Shown in pieces: positions 33,518-40,939 of a stretch of 50,750 bases of DNA (position 1 is the first letter of the stretch; each line of letters opens with the position of its first letter). Location of the stretch: NCBI GenBank assembly GCA_021784975.1, contig JAJYGU010000390.1, forward strand, positions 1 to 50,750, read 5' to 3'. The notes below the pieces were generated by a model. It ran no database searches, had not been told where the DNA came from, and was given only the letters and a program-made list of their open reading frames with translations. Source of the DNA: Planctomycetota bacterium (GTDB taxonomy: Bacteria; Planctomycetota; Planctomycetia; Pirellulales; Thermoguttaceae). The position numbers and the translations under genes are program-made.

Positions 33518-35020
33518 TCAAGTTCGCGCCCTCCAGGCATGCCAGGCCAACAAGAACTTCCACTGCAAGATCTGGCCGCGACCCAGACATTGCAAGGCGA
33601 CGCGACGGAACCGCGGTACGCCCGCCGCCTGCTGGTTGTCGGCGTAGATCCAAGGCACCCAGCGAAAATTGAGTCGGTAGCAGGTCCTTATCAACGACCA
33701 GTGTAGCGGCCGCAGGCGCCGCCGGTCGATCGGCGCCGCGCCATCGACCGGGGCAAAGAGCAAGGGAAAAACAGCGATCCGCTCCTTGCTCAGGCTGCGC
33801 ACCCAGTCCAGCGTCTCCACGAGGTGTTCGTCGCCTTCGCCGGGCAGGCCGATCATGAGGCTGACCATCGGAAAGAAGCCGGCCCGGCAGAGCCGCCGCA
33901 CCTGTTCGGCGCAGAAGGCGCCCCAGTCGCCGGCTTGGCGGCCGTGCATCTTGGCCGCCCCGCCGATCTTCCGGAGCAAGTCGCCTGAGGCGGTTTCCAC
34001 GCCCAAGTTGACCCAGACGCGGCGATCGAGGTCGCGGCCCACGAGCAGATCGTGCAACGCGGCAAGCTGCCGATCGTCATACTGAGCGACGCTCGACACG
34101 TTGGCATGATCCAGTTGAATGAGCCGCACCCGCGAGAGCTGTCGAATCCTCTGAAGCAAAGAAATCAGTGCGTCGGGCCGGGCGTTGAGACCCTCGGCGC
34201 CGTAGCGGAAGAAATCCTCGCTCAAGACGGCCACATTGTGCAAGCCGGCGCTAAGGTTCGTATCGACATCGGCTATTACCGTCTCTGGCGGAAGATGGAC
34301 CATTGGCACCCGGGCGATGGTGCAATACGAGCAGCCCAGCCCGCAGCCCCGGCTGATCTCCACCGCGCCCATGGTGGTGGCGCCGCGGATCGGAGGAATT
34401 GGTGCCGCCGCATGCCAGCCGCCTTCGATCACTTCCGGGGTTGGGTTTTTTTGCACTAGCCGGCGGAAGGCGGCCGCCACCTTTTCTTCCGCATAGCCGG
34501 TCAGCAGATGATCGATGCCCAACGCCTTGCGCTCGGCGGGGCGGCCGGCAAGCTGCCAGGCCCCCGGTCCGCCCAACACCACCGCGGCCGAGGTGCGCCG
34601 GCGGAGCCGCCGCACTTTGCGCATCAGGCGGCGAAACATCGCCTGCGGGTAAATCCGCCCGCCGGCCACGGCGGTCATGGTCGAGCTGTTCATGCCCAAG
34701 CCCGCCGGCTCGCCGGAGGAGATGCCGATCACGCGGGTCGCCGGCCCGATGGCGTAGTCGAGTTGATCGTCGCGGACTACGGCCACCTCTTCCGCCGTGA
34801 ATCCATCGGCCAGCAAGGCGGCTTCGACGCGTCGCAATCCCAGCGGGGCCAGGCTGGCCCGATCTGCCGCCCCGCGGGGACGCGGCATCAGCAGGCCCGC
34901 GAACAGTGCCGGCGGGGCGGTGGTGGTCTGGCTGGCGGCCAACATCCCGTCGAACAACAGCCGGTAATCCGCCGTCAGCGTTCGGTCGGCCGTCAGGACG
35001 ATCGGGAAGCCGTGGAACAT
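33518..35020 (-). CDS. Radical SAM protein with B12-binding-like N-terminal region
   Basis: 500 aa; ATG at 35020, 6 bp after the ferredoxin gene stop. The N-terminal about 200 residues look like a cobalamin-binding-type Rossmann region (YAIGPATRVIGISSGEPAGL ... SAAVVLGGPGAWQLAGRP, then IDHLLTGYAEEKVAAAFRRL), although the DxHxxG motif is not evident. The radical SAM motif is SRGCGLGCSYCTIA (Cys 226, 230, 233), followed by NVAVLSEDFFRYG, VRLIQLDHANVSSV, VNLGVETASGDLLRKIGG and MIGLPGEGDEHLVETLDW. Such enzymes often methylate, cyclise or rearrange lipids and natural products. Placement between ferredoxin and cyclase genes suggests a modification step on an isoprenoid or its lipid product. Confidence 0.88.
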   Translation of the reverse strand: MFHGFPIVLTADRTLTADYRLLFDGMLAASQTTTAPPALFAGLLMPRPRGAADRASLAPLGLRRVEAALLADGFTAEEVAVVRDDQLDYAIGPATRVIGISSGEPAGLGMNSSTMTAVAGGRIYPQAMFRRLMRKVRRLRRRTSAAVVLGGPGAWQLAGRPAERKALGIDHLLTGYAEEKVAAAFRRLVQKNPTPEVIEGGWHAAAPIPPIRGATTMGAVEISRGCGLGCSYCTIARVPMVHLPPETVIADVDTNLSAGLHNVAVLSEDFFRYGAEGLNARPDALISLLQRIRQLSRVRLIQLDHANVSSVAQYDDRQLAALHDLLVGRDLDRRVWVNLGVETASGDLLRKIGGAAKMHGRQAGDWGAFCAEQVRRLCRAGFFPMVSLMIGLPGEGDEHLVETLDWVRSLSKERIAVFPLLFAPVDGAAPIDRRRLRPLHWSLIRTCYRLNFRWVPWIYADNQQAAGVPRFRRVALQCLGRGQILQWKFLLAWHAWRART

Positions 35021-35026
35021 GGCCGA

Positions 35027-35992
35027 TCAGCCTCTCCGCTGCATGGCTCGGTCGAGCTGATCCACCAGATCGTCGAGATCGCTGAAGGCCCGCCGCTGGG
35101 CGGATTCGCCGGACTCCTTCGGAGGCGTGTGGGTCATGGCTTCACGCCCCGCGGGCGGGCGGGCGGATTGCGTTAGCTCCGCCAGCGGGCAGCCACATTC
35201 AGGACAGGCGCCGTTGCCCGCCACCGCCGCCCGCGACTTCTTGGCGACCTTTTGGCCGCAGGCCGGACAGGGCCGGCCGGTGCGGGAGTAGAACATCCGG
35301 CGGGCGGCGGCATCGAGGGCCACCAACTTGCCCGGCGCTCCGGCAATGGCCGCGTCCTTCTCATAGAGCGGAAACATAAGGGCGCTTTGCGGGCAGATAC
35401 GTGCGCAGGCCGGACAGCCCGGCTTGCACTGGTCCGGTTGCCGGACCTGGACCTTCCCATCTCCGTCCAACTCGTACACGCCGAATAGACAGAACTGCAA
35501 ACAATGCTGACAGTTGGTGCACCGCGACTGGTCGACCACCGGGTACCAGCGCGGCTTGGTCGGGGCTCGCAATTCTACCAATCGCCCGGCGTCAAAGGGG
35601 GCAGTCCCAGTTTCGCGGCGGTCAACCGCGTGAGTACGGCTAGATCGCTGGCGCCGCGAGAATGGGGATAGTCCCCCGGCCGCGGCGAAGGCCGACTTGG
35701 CGTCGGCAAACGTGCGGAGATCGAGAATGTGCGATTCGGCGAGGTGAATCTGGTGCCGATGTAAGAGCCAGCTCACCGCCCGCGGATGCAACCATCCGAG
35801 CAAGACTGCCTGCTCCACGCCGTCCGCCAATGCCTTCCAGAGCTTGCTCGACTCAGCCAGGTGATACAGCGGCGGCACGACAAGACAATCGACATCCTCG
35901 GCCCCACATCGTTCGATGATGTCCTGCTCGAGCGCGACCGTCCGCGCATCGGGATGCTCGTGCTTCGAGAGAATGATCCGGTTGGGGCGCAT
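35027..35992 (-). CDS. Two-[4Fe-4S] ferredoxin-type protein with zinc-ribbon tail
   Basis: 321 aa from the ATG at 35992; Shine-Dalgarno weak. Residues 1-100 form an unrecognised alpha/beta domain (RPNRIILSKHEHPDARTVAL ... LVVPPLYHLAES). A ferredoxin domain follows with two clusters: CTNCQHCLQFC (158-168) and CKPGCPACARICP (189-201). The C-terminus has a zinc-ribbon-like CPACGQ ... CPECGCP and an acidic helix. Residues about 105-133 (GGLSPFSRRQRSSR ... ETGTAPFD) are translated from palindromic repeat copy D inserted in frame between the domains. It probably donates electrons to the radical SAM enzyme encoded next. The N-terminal domain could hold a partner-binding function. Confidence 0.8.
   Translation of the reverse strand: MRPNRIILSKHEHPDARTVALEQDIIERCGAEDVDCLVVPPLYHLAESSKLWKALADGVEQAVLLGWLHPRAVSWLLHRHQIHLAESHILDLRTFADAKSAFAAAGGLSPFSRRQRSSRTHAVDRRETGTAPFDAGRLVELRAPTKPRWYPVVDQSRCTNCQHCLQFCLFGVYELDGDGKVQVRQPDQCKPGCPACARICPQSALMFPLYEKDAAIAGAPGKLVALDAAARRMFYSRTGRPCPACGQKVAKKSRAAVAGNGACPECGCPLAELTQSARPPAGREAMTHTPPKESGESAQRRAFSDLDDLVDQLDRAMQRRG
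35597..35677. repeat. Palindromic element, diverged copy D, inside the ferredoxin gene
   Basis: Left arm GGGGGCAGTCCC, right arm GGGGATAGTCCCCC, inner stem TTTCGCGGCG / CGCCGCGAGAA, with a longer loop of about 31 bases. It is the most degenerate copy and lies in frame in the gene. Confidence 0.75.
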
Positions 35993-36024
35993 GGAAAGGG
36001 GGTTCCGTGGCGATGGCGAGCAGT

Positions 36025-36915
36025 TCACTCGACTCGGCTGGGGAAAATCGCCTTGAGATACTTGCGGTTGGCAACGTAATCCACCATCAGCCCGTGCGGA
36101 GCGGCGGCTTCGAGCTGAATCCAGCCGCTGTAGTGGATGTCATCAAGCGCCTTGCGGACCTGGCGGAAGTCGATCCGGCCTTGGCCGAGCAGGTAGCCGG
36201 CGTCTTTGGCGTGGAATTCGCAGATCAGCGGCCCGAGCGTGCGGATCTCCTTGAGGATGTCGCGGCCCTTGTCGGTCGAGTTGCCCACGTCGTAGTAGAC
36301 CTTGACGGCCGGGGAGCCGACACGATCGATGATCCGCATGTTGTCCTCGGCGCTCAAGTAATCCTCGATGCCAATCCGCACCCCTTGTTTTTCCGCCTTG
36401 GGGGCCACGTCTTTCAGCACTCCCACCAGGTGGTCGATCTCGGCAGTGCGGCGCAAGTCGAGGTCGCCCGCGTAAAAGCAGGCCGGCATGACGACCGTCA
36501 GCCCGAGGGCCGTGCAGACGTCGATGCTGTCGGCCAACCACCGGGCTGCCCGCGGATCGCGTTTCAGCGGCACGCTGTTCATCTCGCCGATGGCCAGCGA
36601 AGCGATCTGAAGGCCGGTCCGTTTGGCGGCCTCGCGGTAGCTCTGCTGCACATCGGGGCGCCGCAGGTGCATGTTGTTGCCGACCGACCCCATTTCGACC
36701 TGCACGCCATCGAGCCCGAGGGCCTTGGCGACATCGAAGGCCGCTGTGTCACCGCGTTTGCCCAGCGACCAGTCGCAGGCCCCGATTTTAAAGCCACGCG
36801 ACTGCGGGGCGGCCAGGAGCGGTTCGAGGCCGCCCGCCGCCGCGGCAAAGGCGGCTGCCTGGGCTGAGCGGATAAGCATGGCGCGGCGGGTCAATTGAGG
36901 GCGTGTCGGTTTCAT
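36025..36915 (-). CDS. TAT-exported TIM-barrel sugar phosphate isomerase/epimerase
   Basis: 296 aa; ATG at 36915 with GGAG 6-7 bases upstream. The N-terminus (QLTRRAMLIRSAQAAAFAAA) is a twin-arginine signal. The mature protein is an AP-endonuclease-2-like TIM barrel: FKIGACDWSLGK, LGLDGVQVEMGSVG, IASLAIGEMNSVPL, AEKQGVRIGIEDYLSAEDNM, VKVYYDVGNSTDKG, and LICEFHAKDAGYLLGQG. These strands carry the metal-binding Glu, Asp and His residues of the family. It probably epimerises or isomerises a keto-sugar or sugar acid outside the cytoplasm. It ends 32 bp before the ferredoxin gene and may run into that operon. Stop codon at 36025. Confidence 0.88.
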   Translation of the reverse strand: MKPTRPQLTRRAMLIRSAQAAAFAAAAGGLEPLLAAPQSRGFKIGACDWSLGKRGDTAAFDVAKALGLDGVQVEMGSVGNNMHLRRPDVQQSYREAAKRTGLQIASLAIGEMNSVPLKRDPRAARWLADSIDVCTALGLTVVMPACFYAGDLDLRRTAEIDHLVGVLKDVAPKAEKQGVRIGIEDYLSAEDNMRIIDRVGSPAVKVYYDVGNSTDKGRDILKEIRTLGPLICEFHAKDAGYLLGQGRIDFRQVRKALDDIHYSGWIQLEAAAPHGLMVDYVANRKYLKAIFPSRVE

Positions 36916-36952
36916 GGCAGACTCCAATTGGGGACTTCTCACAATATCCAGC

Positions 36953-36993
36953 CGCCCTCACCCCTAGCCCCTCTCCCGCACGCGGGAGAGGGG
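36953..36993. repeat. Dispersed hairpin repeat CCCTCACCCCTAGCCCCTCT type, copy 1
   Basis: CCCCTCTCCCGC (36968-36979) and GCGGGAGAGGGG (36982-36993) form a very stable near-perfect hairpin. It sits between the oxidoreductase stop and the epimerase start and could act as a terminator or transcript stabiliser; no U-tract follows. A related copy is at 38409-38461. Confidence 0.6.
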
Positions 36994-37003
36994 AATTCGT
37001 CAT

Positions 37004-38329
37004 TCACCACGCCTTGGTGACGCCGGGCATGGCGCAGGGATAGCAGCCGTCGGGGCCCGGCTTGACCAGTGTCTTGCCGTCCCACGCCAGCTTTTTCGGC
37101 GTCAGGTCCAGTTGCGAGTTGACGGCCGCCTCCCAGGTGACCAGCTTGCCGGAGTACGTCGCCATCCGGCCGAGGATGGCGGTCATGGTGCTGTCGGCAG
37201 CCCGGTCCACCTCATTATAGGTCTTGCCGGCTGCCAGGGCCGCCAGCAGATCATCCATCTCAATCTGGTGACCGTCGTGGGCTCGGCGCCATTTCTTGGG
37301 CGGCTGGCCGGCGACCTGCATCACAGCGCTGCCGTGGCCCACAATATCGGCGCTGCCTTGGGTGCCGGTGGCATGTTGCGAGAAGCTGTCCCAGCAGCCG
37401 GCGATCTGACGGCAATAGCTGAACATCTTGACTCCGCTGGCATAGGTGAACTCGACCGCGTGGTGATCGAAGATTTCGCCCACGTCCTTGCCCACGCGGA
37501 CCTGCCGGCCGCCCATCCCTTGGGCCTCGATGGGATGCTCGCGGGCCATCCAATTGCCGACATCCAGGTCGTGGACGTGCTGCTCGACGATGTGGTCTCC
37601 GCTGAGCCAAGTGAAGTAGTACCAGTTGCGGACCTGATACTGCATCTCGGTCTGGTTCGGCCTGCGGGGCCGGATCCACAAGGGACCCATGTCGAAATAC
37701 ACCCTGAGATACTTCAGCTCGCCGATCTCGCCCCGGTGGATGCGGCCTACGATGTCGCGATATTGACGCTCATGCCGCAAATGATGGCCGACGGCCACCG
37801 CCAGCTTCTTTTGTTTGGCTGTTTCGTTGGCCGCCCGGATACGACGGATGCCGGGGGCGTCGGTGGCCAGCGGCTTCTCCATGAAGACGTGCTTGCCCGC
37901 CTTCACCGCGGCCTCGAATTGCATCGGCCGAAAGCCGGGCGGGGTACAAAGCAGAACGAGATCGACGCCGCTCTCCATGGCCTTCTGGTAGCCGTCCAGG
38001 CCGACGAACTTTCGCTCGTCGGGCACGTCGACGCGGTCCTTGAATTGCTTCCGGAGGGCGCCCAGGCTGGCATCCAAGGAATCCTTGAACGCGTCGGCCA
38101 TAGCCACCAGCCTAACGTTGGCCTTGGTGCTGAGCGCGTTGGCGGCCGCGCCGGTGCCGCGTCCGCCGCAGCCGATCAGGGCGATCTTGACCAGGTCGCT
38201 GCCAGCCGCGTGGGCGCTGCGGGCGAGCGACAGGCCGCCCAACGCGGCGGCGCCAGCCGCGAAAGTTGATGCCTTGAGAAAGTCGCGGCGCGAGGCGGAA
38301 TGGGGCTGAGAGTTAGGGTCTTGGTTCAT
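37004..38329 (-). CDS. TAT-exported Gfo/Idh/MocA-family oxidoreductase
   Basis: 441 aa; ATG at 38329 with GGAG 8 bases upstream. The N-terminus (SASRRDFLKASTFAAGAAAL) is a twin-arginine signal. The mature protein has an NAD(P)-binding Rossmann fold (VKIALIGCGGRGTGAAANAL, DLVLLCTPPGFRPMQFEAAV, KHVFMEKPLATDAPG with the conserved EKP motif) and a beta-sheet substrate domain (VGHHLRHERQYRDIVGRIHR). A long C-terminal region includes VEQHVHDLDVGNWM, a pattern seen in planctomycete-enriched Gfo/Idh families. It likely oxidises a sugar or inositol-like compound in the periplasm; the substrate is unknown. It follows the URO-D gene in the same direction with a repeat in between. Confidence 0.92.
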   Translation of the reverse strand: MNQDPNSQPHSASRRDFLKASTFAAGAAALGGLSLARSAHAAGSDLVKIALIGCGGRGTGAAANALSTKANVRLVAMADAFKDSLDASLGALRKQFKDRVDVPDERKFVGLDGYQKAMESGVDLVLLCTPPGFRPMQFEAAVKAGKHVFMEKPLATDAPGIRRIRAANETAKQKKLAVAVGHHLRHERQYRDIVGRIHRGEIGELKYLRVYFDMGPLWIRPRRPNQTEMQYQVRNWYYFTWLSGDHIVEQHVHDLDVGNWMAREHPIEAQGMGGRQVRVGKDVGEIFDHHAVEFTYASGVKMFSYCRQIAGCWDSFSQHATGTQGSADIVGHGSAVMQVAGQPPKKWRRAHDGHQIEMDDLLAALAAGKTYNEVDRAADSTMTAILGRMATYSGKLVTWEAAVNSQLDLTPKKLAWDGKTLVKPGPDGCYPCAMPGVTKAW

Positions 38330-38408
38330 GAATGTTTCTCCAAAAAAACTTGGCTTACAACCGCGGGGTGAAACTCGCGATGGCAATCGCATTCCTGCTT
38401 CCAATCTC

Positions 38409-38461
38409 CCTCACCCTAGCCTTCTCCCGACCAACCTTCGGTCGGTGCCCGGAGAGGGGAC
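38409..38461. repeat. Dispersed hairpin repeat, copy 2
   Basis: TCACCCTAGCCTTCTCCCGA and the complementary CCCGGAGAGGGG bracket a central stem ACCAACCTTCGGTCGGT. It matches the pattern of the copy at 36953-36993 and lies between the URO-D-family stop and the oxidoreductase start. Confidence 0.55.
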
Positions 38462-38464
38462 CGA

Positions 38465-39937
38465 TCAGAAGGATAGCAACAGTTGCCAGAGGTAGGTGTT
38501 TGCCAGGCCGTCAATACGCTCCCACACATGTTGGACGAGACTTTCATCACCGGAAACCGAGGGGATCTGCTTACGCTTTTCGCCCCAAGGAACACAGGCG
38601 CCGGCCGGTATTCTGCCGACGGCCGGCGCCAAGGGCGGGCGGCCGTCGCCCCGGCCCGCGCCCGCCACCGGAGCGGGTTCCGCCGGCAGCGAATGGCCCC
38701 GCGAATAAACCCCGTGCTCGCGGGTGAAATCGGTCATGGCCCGGATGTTTTCCACCTTGGCGTCGTTCTGCACGATCGCGCTGGCGTCCATGATGTAGCC
38801 GCCGTCGCGGCCGACGCCGTCAATGATCTCTTGGCAGCGCCGGCGGACATCCTCCGGCGAGCCGAAGGCCAGCAAGGTGTTGGGAACGCCGCCGCTGAGG
38901 CAGAACTTGCCGCCCAGCACTCGATGGGCTTGGAAGATATCGCCCTGATCGACGTGGTAGATGATACTGCCTTCGGGCAATTCAGCGAACGACTCGAGAT
39001 GGTGGTCCCACTTGCCTTCGGCGTAGAACAGCGTTTGCCGGCCCTCGGCCCAAAGCTCTTGGATGATGGGCTTGACGGTGGCCCAATAGATATTCTGGAA
39101 GACCTCCGGCGATACAAAGGGGACGCCGCCGCGGTGCATCCAATAGCCGATCGGCACCAGCCGCTGCGGGTCGGCGGTGGTGCGGGCGACATGGCACAAG
39201 TGGGGCATGAGGGCCTCGCAGGCGGCCACCACCTTGTCGCGGCGTTCGAACAAGTCTTCGACCAGGCCGAGGTAACCGCGGAGCTTGTCGGCCAGAATGT
39301 CCATGGGCGCCTTGAAGATGCCGGCGAGGGCGGAGACGGTGCCCGATTCCGCCCTGAGCTGGGCATTTTGGGCGGCAAAGGCCCCAAAATACTCCATCAT
39401 CGCCATGCCGCCCTTGAGAAACGAGAGGTTGTTCCGCGGGGTGACGGGCTCGCCCGGCCGGCAGACTTCGCTGGATACCCGCGGCAGCCAGACGTTCAGC
39501 AAGAAGCCGGTGGGGTCTTCGATCAGTGGGTCATATTCGTCGGGCCGCATGAAGGCGTCTTGCTGAGGCGGCTCGCGGTACTGGAAGCCCGTGCCGGCGG
39601 GAACGTCGATGCCCGGGATGCCGTAATACTTCAGACCGATCGCCTGGGTGAGTCCGGTCCAGACGTAGACCATGTTTGAGACCACGGCGTCCCAGTCGAA
39701 GCCGGCGGCGCATTTTCGGGCGGCGGCAAACGCCTTTTGGTAATCGTGGGCCAATTCCTGGCAGGTATAGCCGGCGTAGACGCCGGTGAACTCGGCCACG
39801 AACGGGCGGATGGGGATCATGTCCGGCTGGCCGTGGCGCATGGCGGTGACATAACGGTCCAGCCGGCTCTGATACAAGGCTTCCATGTCGGTTGCCCCAG
39901 GCGGACGGGTCGCAGTGGCGGTGGTCATCCTCGACAT
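38465..39937 (-). CDS. Uroporphyrinogen decarboxylase-family protein
   Basis: 490 aa from the ATG at 39937. An ATG at 39928 is also possible and has AAGGA about 8 bases upstream. The URO-D-type barrel is visible in segments RYVTAMRHGQPDMIPIRPFV, AGFDWDAVVSNMVYVWTGLT, YWMHRGGVPFVSPEVFQNIY, TLFYAEGKWDHHLESFAELP, YHVDQGDIFQAHRVLGGKFC and LAFGSPEDVRRRCQEIIDGV. This is closer to methyltransferase-type URO-D relatives (MtaA/CmuA-like) than to HemE. Those transfer methyl groups from corrinoid proteins, but no corrinoid protein is encoded nearby. The last about 60 residues (GRGDGRPPLAPAVGRIPAGA) are Pro-rich and then helical, unlike the family. Confidence 0.82.
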   Translation of the reverse strand: MSRMTTATATRPPGATDMEALYQSRLDRYVTAMRHGQPDMIPIRPFVAEFTGVYAGYTCQELAHDYQKAFAAARKCAAGFDWDAVVSNMVYVWTGLTQAIGLKYYGIPGIDVPAGTGFQYREPPQQDAFMRPDEYDPLIEDPTGFLLNVWLPRVSSEVCRPGEPVTPRNNLSFLKGGMAMMEYFGAFAAQNAQLRAESGTVSALAGIFKAPMDILADKLRGYLGLVEDLFERRDKVVAACEALMPHLCHVARTTADPQRLVPIGYWMHRGGVPFVSPEVFQNIYWATVKPIIQELWAEGRQTLFYAEGKWDHHLESFAELPEGSIIYHVDQGDIFQAHRVLGGKFCLSGGVPNTLLAFGSPEDVRRRCQEIIDGVGRDGGYIMDASAIVQNDAKVENIRAMTDFTREHGVYSRGHSLPAEPAPVAGAGRGDGRPPLAPAVGRIPAGACVPWGEKRKQIPSVSGDESLVQHVWERIDGLANTYLWQLLLSF

Positions 39938-40209
39938 CCTTGGGAAGTTTGCAGCGAATACGTCGTCTCTGCGGCCGCGGTAGCGTTACACTCTCGGCAG
40001 GAAACGCCATTTTAATCTCGATGACTTGACGGATCAACATGCGGCGGGACGGTGCCGCGAGGGAGCCAGGCGGTCGAATCGTTACATCGGTCAAGGTCGC
40101 GCCGGAAAGTCGCGACGCAATTTGCCTCGCGGGAAAGTTGCGGGCATATTTGTGATGGGGATCGCCGCCCCGGAATGAATGCCTGTCATTCGTAGGAAGG
40201 AGTCGACCC

Positions 40210-40632
40210 ATGCAATGGAGGGATTGGTTATCCGCGGCCGTGTTGGCCAGCAGCTTGAGCACGGTGACGCTGGCCGCCGCGGCGGATTGCGGCTGTCGCG
40301 GGGCCGCGCTGATGAACTACCCGGGCTACGCCGCCTTGTGCGGGGAGGCGTGTTGCTGCTCGCCGGGTTATGCGCTGGTGCCTGGTTGCTGCGAGAATTA
40401 TAAGCCGTGTTGCGACAATGCCTGGGCGGGCTATTGCGAGCACCGGGCCAAGGTGGACGCCCGCCGGAGTCGGGTGGGGGTGCCTCACGCGGGGCGGCAC
40501 GCGGCGGTGTGCTGCGGGTGGGCCGCCATCGAGACCGAAGAGTCGCCGTTGCAGCCCATCCCGGCCGCTCCGGCTGAGCCGCCGGAAAAGTCTCGCCAAC
40601 GCGCGGCGCCCAACCCAGCGACCGGCAAGTGA
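40210..40632 (+). CDS. Small secreted Cys-rich protein
   Basis: 140 aa; ATG at 40210 preceded by GGAAGGAGTCGACCC. A signal peptide (DWLSAAVLASSLSTVTLAAA, cut before DCGC) precedes a cysteine-rich core of about 60 residues: CGCRGAALMNYPG, CGEACCCSPGYALVPGCCEN, YKPCCDNAWAGYCEH, AAVCCGW. That is about 15 Cys in the mature part, with CC and CCC doublets, suggesting disulfide knots or metal binding. The tail is Pro/Ala-rich. It resembles small planctomycete Cys-rich exported proteins, of which another type occurs at 13992 in this window. No function known. Confidence 0.75.
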   Translation: MQWRDWLSAAVLASSLSTVTLAAAADCGCRGAALMNYPGYAALCGEACCCSPGYALVPGCCENYKPCCDNAWAGYCEHRAKVDARRSRVGVPHAGRHAAVCCGWAAIETEESPLQPIPAAPAEPPEKSRQRAAPNPATGK

Positions 40633-40939
40633 GGCGGGCAAGTCCAAGGGGGACAGTCCCATTTTTGTGGCCGGGCACCGTGCGAAGCATGGTCGCCACA
40701 AAAATCGGGACAGTCCCCGCTTTCCGCTGAATCCCAGCCACGCTTCGGCCGATAACCCGAAATGGACCTGCCGGGAGGGCGGGGCACGCTGTGTCCCGTT
40801 TCAGGATTCGAGATCATGGCGACCATGGATCGGCTGCCATGATCTTTTCTATGGCTTGCGACGGAAAGCGAATCCGACGTTCTTCGCGGACGACGGTCGG
40901 TGTCTCCTCAGGCCGTTGCGCGTATCGTTTGCCGGCCGC
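40633..40939. other. Intergenic region with repeat copy E
   Basis: About 307 bp between convergent genes. Besides palindromic copy E (40648-40718) I see only unassigned sequence; no terminator with a U-tract is evident. Confidence 0.5.
40648..40718. repeat. Palindromic element, copy E (intergenic)
   Basis: Left arm GGGGGACAGTCCC, inner stem ATTTTTGTGGC / GCCACAAAAAT, right arm GGGACAGTCCCC. The loop is longer (about 23 bases) than in copies A-C. It starts 15 bp after the Cys-rich gene stop. Confidence 0.9.

Noticed and set aside
36968..36993. Rho-independent terminator
   Set aside because: The hairpin is strong, but only AATTCG follows it with no U-tract, and a related copy occurs at 38409-38461, so it is listed as a dispersed repeat.
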